Position numbers and translations under genes: made by a program. The notes beneath the pieces are model-generated. The model was not told where the DNA came from. It did no database searches and was given only the letters and a program-made list of their open reading frames with translations. Below are positions 1-5,999 of a stretch of DNA of 5,999 bases, piece after piece. Numbering within the stretch: position 1 is the stretch's first letter; each line of letters begins with the position of its first letter. The DNA is from RBG-16-66-20 sp039931635 (lineage in GTDB: Bacteria > Pseudomonadota > Gammaproteobacteria > Burkholderiales > SG8-39), in NCBI GenBank assembly GCA_039931635.1, contig JBDTRO010000014.1, positions 1 to 5,999 on the forward strand. The letters are read 5' to 3'.

Positions 1-77
1 AGCGTGCCGTCCTGCGCGGCGGCGCCGAAGCTGGCCACCATGGCGAGGGACAGAATGCAGCTTGCAATGCGTTTCAT
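1..77 (-). CDS. 5' end of a divergent gene for an exported protein (partial, signal peptide only)
   Basis: Reading the minus strand from an ATG at 77-75 gives 25 codons before the window edge: MKRIASCILSLAMVASFGAA followed by AQDGT. This has the build of a Sec signal peptide: two basic residues at positions 2-3, a hydrophobic core (about residues 4-18), and a small-residue AAA site with likely cleavage before Gln22. A Shine-Dalgarno-like GGAGA (complement of 86-90) lies 8 bases upstream of the ATG, which supports this start. The product is therefore probably periplasmic or outer-membrane. The mature domain lies outside the window, so its function cannot be named. The cysteine at residue 7 sits inside the hydrophobic core and does not form a convincing lipobox. 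The gene is transcribed away from the aspartase gene and shares its 87-bp upstream region. Confidence 0.72.
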   Translation of the reverse strand, partial: MKRIASCILSLAMVASFGAAAQDGT

Positions 78-106
78 TGAAGGCGTCTCCGATTGAGCAG
101 GCAAAT

Positions 107-135
107 ATTCTAATGAACCCGCCGGGGCTTGCCTA
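107..135 (-). promoter_or_regulatory. possible sigma-70-type promoter of the divergent exported-protein gene
   Basis: On the minus strand a TAGAAT hexamer (complement of 112-107; five of six matches to TATAAT) is preceded, with a 17-bp spacer, by TAGGCA (complement of 135-130; four of six matches to TTGACA). Transcription would begin near position 100, leaving a leader of roughly 23 bases that contains the GGAGA ribosome binding site. The -10 lies in the only A+T-rich patch of the intergenic region (101-117). The match is by eye and such hexamers occur by chance, so this is tentative. On the plus strand TCTAAT at 109-114 could serve as a -10 for the aspartase operon, but I see no acceptable -35 at the right distance. 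Confidence 0.3.
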
Positions 136-154
136 GCAGGAATAGAATTCCCGC

Positions 155-159
155 AGGAG
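155..159 (+). promoter_or_regulatory. ribosome binding site that sets the aspartase start
   Basis: AGGAG ends five bases before the ATG at 165. It chooses that ATG over an in-frame TTG at 129. The TTG would add 12 residues (MPSRNRIPAGAA) that look unlike a conserved start and has no comparable purine-rich site before it. Confidence 0.7.
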
Positions 160-164
160 CAGCC

Positions 165-1595
165 ATGTCCCAGTCCTTTCGCATCGAGCACGACCTGATC
201 GGCGACCGGCAGGTGCCCGTCGACGCCTACTACGGCGTGCACACATTGCGGGCGCTCGAGAATTTTCCGATCACCGGTACGCCGATCTCGATCTACGCGG
301 ACCTGGTCGGCGCGCTGGCCTGCGTCAAGCACGCCGCGGCCATCGCCAACCGGGAGCTGGGGCTGCTGGATGACGAGCGTGCCGACGCGATCGTGCGCGC
401 CTGCGAGGAAATCCGCGGCGGCGCCCTGCTGGAGGAATTCGTGGTGGACGTGATCCAGGGCGGTGCGGGGACGTCCACCAACATGAACGCCAATGAAGTG
501 ATCGCCAACCGGGCGCTCGAGCTGCTGGGTGCGAAAAAGGGCGATTACCAGCGCCTGCATCCGCTCGACCACGTAAATCTTTCGCAGAGCACCAACGACG
601 TCTATCCGACCGCGGTGAAGGTGGCGCTGCAGTTCGGTATCCGGCGCCTGTTGGTGGAGATGGGCGCGCTCAGAATGGCATTTGAAGCGAAGGCGGCGGA
701 ATTCGGCGACGTGCTCAAGATCGGCCGCACCCAGCTGCAGGACGCGGTGCCGATGACGCTCGGCCAGGAGTTCTCCACCTACGCGGTGATGCTGCAGGAG
801 GACGAGAGCCGGATCGGCGAGGCGGCGAGCCTGATTCGCGAGGTCAACCTGGGCGCCACGGCGATCGGCACCGGCATCAACGCGCACCCCGAATACGCGG
901 TGCGCGTGACACGCACCCTGTCGGAGATCGCGGGCGTGGAACTGGTGGTGTCGCCCAATCTCATCGAGGCGACGCAGGACGCGGGCTCCTTCGTGCAGCT
1001 CTCGGGCGTGTTGAAGCGCGTCGCGGTGAAGCTCTCCAAGATCTGCAACGACCTGCGGCTGCTGTCTTCCGGGCCGCGGGCCGGCATCGGCGAAATCAAC
1101 CTGCCGGCGGTGCAGGCCGGTTCGTCGATCATGCCGGGCAAGGTGAACCCGGTGATTCCAGAGGTGGTGAACCAGATCGCCTTCGAGGTGATCGGCAACG
1201 ACATCACGGTCACGATGGCCGCCGAGGGCGGCCAGCTGCAGCTGAATGCGTTCGAGCCGATCATCGCGCACAGCCTGTTCAAGAGCCTCGCGCACCTGGC
1301 CGCGGGCTGCCGTGTACTGGGCGAACGCTGCGTGGCGGGGATCACCGCGAACCGCGAGCGGGCGCGCCGGCTACTGGACGACTCCACTGCGCTGGTGACG
1401 GCGCTCAATCCCTACATCGGCTATGCGCGCGCGAGCGAAATCGCCAGGGAAGCGCTCGCCACCGGCAAGCGTGTCTACGACCTCGTCCTGGAGAAGAAGC
1501 TCATGACGCGCGAGGACCTGGACGCGATCCTGAAGCCCGAGGTGCTGACCCGCCCGCACTTCTCGACGGTACACCGGCCCAAGGGCGATGCCTGA
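165..1595 (+). CDS. aspA: aspartate ammonia-lyase (aspartase)
   Basis: This 476-residue protein (E. coli AspA has 478) deaminates L-aspartate reversibly to fumarate and ammonia as a cytoplasmic homotetramer of the aspartase/fumarase superfamily. All three conserved active-site regions are visible: GAGTSTNMNANE (residues 100-111), SQSTND (140-145, the carboxylate-binding S142-T143-N144), and the mobile signature loop GSSIMPGKVNP (319-329), whose first serine, S320, corresponds to the catalytic base. GRTQLQDAVPMTLGQEF (from 187) carries the glutamine typical of E. coli aspartase where fumarases have histidine. The segment IGNDITVTMAAEGGQLQLN is also aspartase-like. These features favour aspartase over class II fumarase or argininosuccinate lyase. 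The ATG at 165 was chosen for its AGGAG site. The stop (TGA at 1593-1595) lies within the next gene, an 8-bp overlap that suggests coupled translation. The gene heads the plus-strand cluster and probably supplies fumarate to the TCA cycle. Confidence 0.93.
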   Translation: MSQSFRIEHDLIGDRQVPVDAYYGVHTLRALENFPITGTPISIYADLVGALACVKHAAAIANRELGLLDDERADAIVRACEEIRGGALLEEFVVDVIQGGAGTSTNMNANEVIANRALELLGAKKGDYQRLHPLDHVNLSQSTNDVYPTAVKVALQFGIRRLLVEMGALRMAFEAKAAEFGDVLKIGRTQLQDAVPMTLGQEFSTYAVMLQEDESRIGEAASLIREVNLGATAIGTGINAHPEYAVRVTRTLSEIAGVELVVSPNLIEATQDAGSFVQLSGVLKRVAVKLSKICNDLRLLSSGPRAGIGEINLPAVQAGSSIMPGKVNPVIPEVVNQIAFEVIGNDITVTMAAEGGQLQLNAFEPIIAHSLFKSLAHLAAGCRVLGERCVAGITANRERARRLLDDSTALVTALNPYIGYARASEIAREALATGKRVYDLVLEKKLMTREDLDAILKPEVLTRPHFSTVHRPKGDA

Positions 1596-2196
1596 CGAAA
1601 TTTCCCGGCGCACGCTCGAGCACTACGACAGCCGGGCCGAGGATTTCTGGCAGGGGACGCGGGATCACGACGTAAGCCAGAACATGGCTGCCCTGCTGAA
1701 GCACATCGAGGGCGCGCCCCCTTTCACGATCCTGGATTTCGGCTGCGGGCCCGGGCGCGACCTGAAGGCGTTCACCCTGCGCGGGCACGTCGCCGTCGGT
1801 CTGGAAGGCTCGGCACGCTTTGCCGCCATGGCGCGCGAGTACAGTGGCTGCGAAGTCCTGCAACAGGACTTCCTGCAGCTCGATTTACCGGCGGCGCGTT
1901 TCGACGGCGTGTTTGCCAATGCGTCGCTGTTTCACGTTCCGGGCAAGGACCTGCCGCGCGTGCTGGGCGCGTTGCATGCCGCGCTCAAGCCGCGCGGCGT
2001 GCTGTTCAGCTCCAACCCGCGCGGCGGCAACGAGGAAGGCTGGAACAAGGGACGCTACGGCGCCTATCACGACCTGGAAGCGTGGCGCCGGTATCTCGGA
2101 GAGGCGGGGTTTGCGGAACTCGACCACTACTACCGCCCGCCGGGATTGCCGCGCGAACAGCAGCCCTGGCTCGCGAGCGTCTGGCGTCGGCGATAA
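1588..2196 (+). CDS. class I SAM-dependent methyltransferase, substrate unknown
   Basis: This 202-residue protein has a single Rossmann-type methyltransferase domain. Motif I is ILDFGCGPGRD (residues 48-58), the glycine-rich SAM-binding loop. E73 in the following strand (GLEGS) fits the acidic residue that holds the SAM ribose. QQDF (92-95) matches the adenine-side acidic motif, and FDGVFANASLFHV (105-117) is the motif IV-like strand. The sequence resembles the Methyltransf_11/25 type of small-molecule methyltransferase. The N-terminal EHYDSRAEDFWQGTRDHD segment looks conserved within a proteobacterial subfamily I cannot tie to a substrate. No extra substrate domain, membrane segment or signal peptide is present, so it is cytoplasmic. 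The ATG at 1588 overlaps the aspartase stop by 8 bp. Only a weak AAGG (1581-1584), three bases from the ATG, is seen, consistent with coupling. The TAA stop lies 7 bases before the next start. Ubiquinone or biotin methyltransferase roles are not supported by anything I see. Confidence 0.85.
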   Translation: MPDEISRRTLEHYDSRAEDFWQGTRDHDVSQNMAALLKHIEGAPPFTILDFGCGPGRDLKAFTLRGHVAVGLEGSARFAAMAREYSGCEVLQQDFLQLDLPAARFDGVFANASLFHVPGKDLPRVLGALHAALKPRGVLFSSNPRGGNEEGWNKGRYGAYHDLEAWRRYLGEAGFAELDHYYRPPGLPREQQPWLASVWRRR

Positions 2197-2203
2197 TGAC
2201 GCC

Positions 2204-4249
2204 ATGAAAAAAGCCACGGACAAGGTAAAAGCCAGGTCCAAACCCAAAGCCAGGTCCAAACCCAAAGCACCCAAGCGCGCCGCCGGCAACGCACCGATCT
2301 GGTCGCCCTCCGCGCAGGCCGTCGAGAGCGCGCAGATGACGCATTTCTCGCGCGGCATCGTGCGCAAGTACCACCTCGACGATCACAGCTATCCGGCGTT
2401 CTACCAGTGGACCGTGGACCATCCGGAGGAATTCTGGAGCGAGATCTGGGATTTCTGCGGCGTGATCGCGTCGAGGAAGGGCTCCACCGTGCTGGTGGAC
2501 GGCAACCGGATGCCGGGCGCGAAATGGTTTCCCGACGCGCGCCTCAATCTGGCCGAGAACCTGCTCAGGCGCGGGGACCAGGGCGATGCCTTCGTGTTCT
2601 GGGACGAGCGCGGCTTCCAGCGGCGGGTCAGTTACTCCAGCCTCACGAGCGACGTATCGCGCGCGCAGCAGGCGCTAAAGCAGCTTGGCCTGCGTCCGGG
2701 CGACCGCGCGGCCGCCTTCATCCCGAACATGCCCGAGACCGGCATGCTTGCGCTGGCCGCGCTGGCGGACGGCATCGTATGGTCGTCCTGCTCGCCGGAT
2801 TTCGGCACCAGCGGCGTGCTGGACCGCTTCAGCCAGATCGAGCCGAAGATCCTGTTCGTCGCCGACGGGTACCGGTACGCCGGTCGCGAGTACGACGTGC
2901 TCGAACGCGTTGCTGAAATCGCCGAGGGGCTGCCAAGCCTGCGCAAGATCGTGGTGGTGCCGCAGCTGCGGTCCAGGCCCGACATCTCCGAGATCCCGAA
3001 AGCCGTGCTGCTGGACGAATGGCTGCGGAAGTTTTCGCCCAGGGACATCGAGTACGCCCAGCTGCCTTTCGAGCATCCGGCCTACATTCTGTTCAGCTCC
3101 GGCACCACTGGCACGCCCAAATGCATCGTGCACGGCGCCGGCGGTTCGCTGCTGCAGGCGCTGAAAATGTGCAAGCTGCAGTTCGACCTGCGGCCCGGCG
3201 ACCGGATGTTCTATTTCTGCACCACCAACTGGGTGGTGTGGAACCTGCTGTTTCACGCGCTGTGCGCCGAAGCGACGGTGATGCTCTACGACGGCTCGCC
3301 GTTCGAGCGCGGCGGGCAGATCCTCTTCGACTACGCCGAAGAGGAGCGCATCAGCCACTTCGGCACCTCGGCGAAGTTCATCGATTCGCTGGAAAAGCGC
3401 GGCCTGGCGCCGATCGAGACGCACAAGCTGCCCGGCTTGCGCATGATCCTTTCCACCGGGTCGCCGCTGGTCGCCGAGAGTTACGACTACGTCTACTCCA
3501 AGGTGAAGAAGGACGTGTGCCTGTCCTCCATTTCCGGCGGCACCGACATCATGGCGGCGTTCGCCGACGCCAATCCGATCCTGCCGGTCTACCGCGGCGA
3601 GATCCAATGCAGGTCGCTGGGCATGGCGGTCGAGGTATACGACGAGCACGGCAAGGCCATCGTCGGCCAAAAAGGCGAACTGGTCTGCACCAGGCCGGTT
3701 CCCTCGATGCCGCTCGGCTTCTGGAACGACCGGGGGGGCGAAAAATACCACGCCGCCTACTACGACAAATACCCGAATGTCTGGACCCACGGCGACTGGT
3801 GCGAGCTGACCGAGCGCGGCACCATGATCGTCTATGGCCGCTCGGATGCCACCCTCAATCCGGGTGGCGTACGCATCGGCACATCGGAAATCTACCGCCA
3901 GGTGGAAAAAATCGACGAGGTCGAGGAGTCGGTGGCCATCGGCCAGCTCTGGCCGCCCGACCATCCGACCGACACGCGGGTGGTCCTGTTCGTGCGCCTG
4001 CGGCCGGGCTTCGTGCTGGATGAAAAAATCGCCGAGAAAATCAAGACCAGGATCCGCGCAAACACGACGCCGCGCCACGTGCCGGAAAAAATCGTCCAGG
4101 TGGCCGATATTCCGCGCACCAAGAACGGCAAGGTCGTCGAGCTCGCTGTGAAAGCGGCGGTGAACGGCATGCCGGACGGCAATACCGACGCGCTCGCCAA
4201 TCCCGAGGCGCTGGACCTGTTCAGGAATATTCCAGCGCTGGCCGGATGA
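2204..4249 (+). CDS. acetoacetyl-CoA synthetase (acetoacetate-CoA ligase)
   Basis: This 681-residue member of the ANL adenylate-forming family is predicted to convert acetoacetate, ATP and CoA to acetoacetyl-CoA, AMP and pyrophosphate in the cytoplasm. An acetyl-CoA-synthetase-type N-terminal region (YQWTVDHPEEFW near residues 67-78) leads into the adenylation domain. WSSCSPDFG (193-201) and SISGGTDI (about 442-449) are patterns I associate with acetoacetyl- rather than acetyl-CoA synthetases. SSGTTGTPK (298-306) is the phosphate-binding loop. YGRSDATLNPGG (from 544) holds the hinge-region aspartate D548. K643 in RTKNGK is the expected catalytic lysine of the mobile C-terminal domain. The ending, NPEALDLF, also fits this family. 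ATG 2204 is the only standard start between the methyltransferase stop and the conserved APIW segment (residue 30 onward). It has no clear Shine-Dalgarno, so translation is probably coupled. The basic 25-residue N-terminal tail is unusual (see the repeat entry). Acetoacetyl-CoA can enter thiolysis or polyhydroxyalkanoate/lipid synthesis. The family may be called acsA or aacS; I leave the symbol open. Confidence 0.9.
   Translation: MKKATDKVKARSKPKARSKPKAPKRAAGNAPIWSPSAQAVESAQMTHFSRGIVRKYHLDDHSYPAFYQWTVDHPEEFWSEIWDFCGVIASRKGSTVLVDGNRMPGAKWFPDARLNLAENLLRRGDQGDAFVFWDERGFQRRVSYSSLTSDVSRAQQALKQLGLRPGDRAAAFIPNMPETGMLALAALADGIVWSSCSPDFGTSGVLDRFSQIEPKILFVADGYRYAGREYDVLERVAEIAEGLPSLRKIVVVPQLRSRPDISEIPKAVLLDEWLRKFSPRDIEYAQLPFEHPAYILFSSGTTGTPKCIVHGAGGSLLQALKMCKLQFDLRPGDRMFYFCTTNWVVWNLLFHALCAEATVMLYDGSPFERGGQILFDYAEEERISHFGTSAKFIDSLEKRGLAPIETHKLPGLRMILSTGSPLVAESYDYVYSKVKKDVCLSSISGGTDIMAAFADANPILPVYRGEIQCRSLGMAVEVYDEHGKAIVGQKGELVCTRPVPSMPLGFWNDRGGEKYHAAYYDKYPNVWTHGDWCELTERGTMIVYGRSDATLNPGGVRIGTSEIYRQVEKIDEVEESVAIGQLWPPDHPTDTRVVLFVRLRPGFVLDEKIAEKIKTRIRANTTPRHVPEKIVQVADIPRTKNGKVVELAVKAAVNGMPDGNTDALANPEALDLFRNIPALAG
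2228..2268 (+). repeat. 18-bp in-frame tandem repeat encoding a lysine-rich tail
   Basis: Two perfect tandem copies of AAAGCCAGGTCCAAACCC (2228-2245 and 2246-2263) are followed by five bases of a third copy (AAAGC, 2264-2268). The unit is a whole number of codons and encodes KARSKP twice (residues 9-20), then KA. The identity is at nucleotide level, including the same AGG arginine and AAA lysine codons, which points to recent slippage or unequal exchange duplication rather than old convergent drift. Confidence 0.95.
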
Positions 4250-5999
4250 ACCGTTTCCCGGCACTGATCGTATTGGTGCTCGCAGCCGGCGCCGCGCTGG
4301 CGCAGCAGGGCCAGCAGGCGCCTGAGATCGCCACCGGCACTGCGGCCAGGCAGGCGGTCAAGACCCGGCATTTCGCGATCGCGGCGGCAAATCCGCTGGC
4401 GACGCAGGCCGGTTACGACATCATCAAGCGCGGCGGCAACGCTGTGGACGCGGCGGTCGCGGTGCAGCTGGTGCTCAATCTCGCGGAACCGCAGAGTTCC
4501 GGCATCGGCGGCGGCGCGTTCATCCTGCATTACGACGCCAGGGCGGGAAAGCTCGCCGCCTACGACGGCCGCGAAACCGCGCCTGCGGCCGCGAGGCCCG
4601 ACCGCTTCATCGGACCTGATGGCAAGCCGATGCAGTTTTATGGCGCGGTTGTCGGCGGCAAATCCGTCGGCGTGCCGGGCACTCTGCGGGTACTGGAAAT
4701 GGCGCACCGCAAGCACGGCAGGCTGAAATGGGCCGCCCTGTTCGAGCCGGCGATCCGGCTGGCTGAGAACGGTTTCGCGGTATCGCCGCGCCTCGCGGCA
4801 TCGATCGCTGCTGACAAGTTCCTCACCCGCCAGGAGGCCGCGCGGAGGTATTTCCACAATGCCGACGGCTCGCCGCTCAGGGCGGGCCAGAACCTCAGGA
4901 ACCCGGAATTCGCCGCGGTGCTCAGGCGCGTCGCGAACGAGGGGGCCGATGCGTTCTACAACGGCGAGATCGCGCGCGACATCGTCGCCGCGGTGCGCGG
5001 CGCACCGAACAATCCCGGCGACCTTGCCGAGACGGACATCGCCGGCTATCAGGCGAAGCAGCGCGAGCCGGTGTGCGGCGACTACCGAGTGCACCGCGTG
5101 TGCGGATTCCCGCTGCCAAGCTCAGGCGGCATGTCCGTGCTGCAGATTCTCGGCATGCTGGAGAACTTCGATATGTCGGCGAGCAAGCCGGTCGGCGGCG
5201 CGGCCACGCTGATGGGCGTGCACCTGTTCGCGGAGGCGGGCAAGCTCGCGTATGCCGACCGGGGCCTCTACATGGCAGATCCGGATTTCGTCAAAGCCCC
5301 GGTCGCCGGCCTGCTCGACAAGGTCTATCTCGCCGAGCGCGCCGCGCTGATCCGGTATTCCGCTGCGATGGATGGCGCGGCGAAACCCGGGGTGCCGAAA
5401 GCGATGAAAACGGCATCGCTGGGGGCCGACAATGCGCTCGAGCTGCCATCGACCAGCCATATCGCCGTCGTGGACCGGCAGGGTAACGCGCTGTCGATGA
5501 CGACGACGATCGAGGATGCCTTCGGCTCGCGCCTGATGGTGCGGGGTTTTTTGCTCAACAACGAGCTGACCGACTTCTCGTTCGCGCCGGAAGAAAACGG
5601 CCGGCCGGTTGCCAACCGGGTCGAAGCCAACAAACGGCCACGCAGCTCGATGGCCCCGGTGATCGTGTTCGACCGCGCGGGCCGCGTGCAGTTGGTCGCC
5701 GGCTCTCCCGGCGGCTCGGCGATCATCAACTACGTCGCCAAGACGCTCGTGGGCGTACTCGACTGGGGCCTGGACGTGCAGCAGGCGATTTCGCTGCCCA
5801 ATTTCGGCAGCCGCAACTTCGGTGGCGCGACCGAGCTGGAGAGCAATACCGGTGTCGCCGCCCTGCAGGGTGGTCTCCGGTTACTCGGTCACAACGTTCG
5901 CGTTACCGAATTCACCAGCGGCCTGCAGGGCATCCAGCGCAGCCCGGGCGGCTGGATCGGCGGCGCCGATCCGCGCCGCGAAGGCATCGTGCTGGGCGA
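4246..5999 (+). CDS. ggt: periplasmic gamma-glutamyltransferase/glutathione hydrolase precursor (3' end just outside window)
   Basis: The frame stays open from ATG 4246 to the window edge: 584 complete codons, against about 580 for E. coli Ggt. The last visible residues, GADPRREGIVLG, look like the family's terminal segment, so only a few residues are missing. The enzyme removes or transfers the gamma-glutamyl group of glutathione and similar compounds. Residues 1-19 form a Sec signal peptide ending ALA before Q20. The proenzyme should cut itself between S402 and T403, with T403 in TSHIAVVD as N-terminal nucleophile of the small subunit. T421 and E423 (TIED), S467-S468 (RSSMAP), G489-G490 (GSPGGS) and R109 (GRETAP) match known substrate-binding positions of E. 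coli Ggt. The start shares an ATGA overlap with the synthetase stop and lacks a clear Shine-Dalgarno, suggesting coupling. Oddities are a short lid loop without tyrosine and only two cysteines (C277, C286). Cephalosporin acylase is a related alternative but less likely. Confidence 0.93.
   Translation, partial: MNRFPALIVLVLAAGAALAQQGQQAPEIATGTAARQAVKTRHFAIAAANPLATQAGYDIIKRGGNAVDAAVAVQLVLNLAEPQSSGIGGGAFILHYDARAGKLAAYDGRETAPAAARPDRFIGPDGKPMQFYGAVVGGKSVGVPGTLRVLEMAHRKHGRLKWAALFEPAIRLAENGFAVSPRLAASIAADKFLTRQEAARRYFHNADGSPLRAGQNLRNPEFAAVLRRVANEGADAFYNGEIARDIVAAVRGAPNNPGDLAETDIAGYQAKQREPVCGDYRVHRVCGFPLPSSGGMSVLQILGMLENFDMSASKPVGGAATLMGVHLFAEAGKLAYADRGLYMADPDFVKAPVAGLLDKVYLAERAALIRYSAAMDGAAKPGVPKAMKTASLGADNALELPSTSHIAVVDRQGNALSMTTTIEDAFGSRLMVRGFLLNNELTDFSFAPEENGRPVANRVEANKRPRSSMAPVIVFDRAGRVQLVAGSPGGSAIINYVAKTLVGVLDWGLDVQQAISLPNFGSRNFGGATELESNTGVAALQGGLRLLGHNVRVTEFTSGLQGIQRSPGGWIGGADPRREGIVLG

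Noticed and set aside
129..164. TTG start for aspartase at 129
   Set aside because: The ATG at 165 has an AGGAG site at the right distance and gives a length close to the E. coli enzyme; the extra 12 residues add nothing recognisable.
1820..2203. Upstream in-frame extension of the acetoacetyl-CoA synthetase by 128 codons
   Set aside because: It lies out of frame inside the methyltransferase gene, its residues are arginine/alanine/cysteine-rich shadow sequence, and the family's normal N terminus begins after the ATG at 2204.
3904..4095. Three GAAAAAATCG strings in the synthetase gene (near 3905, 4022 and 4086) as possible slippage or binding repeats
   Set aside because: Each simply encodes Glu-Lys-Ile in frame in a charged C-terminal region; spacing is irregular and no frameshift product would be sensible.
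2675..4264. 529-codon open frame on the minus strand opposite the acetoacetyl-CoA synthetase gene
   Set aside because: It is a long antisense shadow typical of G+C-rich genes. Its translation is low-complexity (rich in R, H, G, V, D), shows no recognisable domain, and lies wholly opposite a gene with intact family motifs.
3892..5094. 400-codon open frame on the minus strand spanning the synthetase/transferase junction
   Set aside because: It crosses two well-supported plus-strand genes and has a compositionally biased product with no motif.
4250..5999. Possible truncation of gamma-glutamyltransferase, since no stop is found in frame
   Set aside because: The frame is intact to the window edge and the visible C-terminal residues match the end of the family, so the missing stop is a window-boundary effect.

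Overview
The window is a densely packed, G+C-rich bacterial chromosome segment with G/C-biased third codon positions. It carries four co-directional plus-strand genes and the 5' end of one divergent minus-strand gene. Protein features (a proteobacterial-type aspartase, an AacS-type acetoacetyl-CoA synthetase and a Sec-exported gamma-glutamyltransferase) fit a Pseudomonadota host. Betaproteobacteria is my best guess, but this is a judgement from sequence style and not a proof. I see no mobile element, RNA gene, CRISPR array or foreign-looking segment.

Layout: positions 1-77 hold the start of a minus-strand gene for an exported protein, read only as a signal peptide. Positions 78-164 are an 87-bp divergent intergenic region with a possible promoter for the minus-strand gene and a good Shine-Dalgarno for the plus-strand gene. 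Next come aspartate ammonia-lyase (165-1595), a class I SAM-dependent methyltransferase of unknown substrate (1588-2196), acetoacetyl-CoA synthetase (2204-4249) and gamma-glutamyltransferase (4246 to the window edge, lacking only its last few residues). No stretch over 300 bases lacks a gene.

The four plus-strand genes are joined by an 8-bp overlap, a 7-bp gap and an ATGA overlap, so they very probably form one transcription unit with coupled translation. Three of the four products feed central carbon metabolism. Periplasmic gamma-glutamyltransferase releases glutamate from glutathione and other gamma-glutamyl compounds. Aspartase turns aspartate into fumarate and ammonia. Acetoacetyl-CoA synthetase activates acetoacetate for thiolysis or for polyester/lipid use. 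A scavenging or catabolic role is a reasonable inference, but no single known pathway needs all four.

I found no convincing new system. The points most worth a second look are a lysine-rich N-terminal tail on the acetoacetyl-CoA synthetase built from a perfect 18-bp tandem repeat, a gamma-glutamyltransferase with a shortened lid loop lacking the usual tyrosine and with only two closely spaced cysteines, and the unassigned methyltransferase embedded in the cluster.
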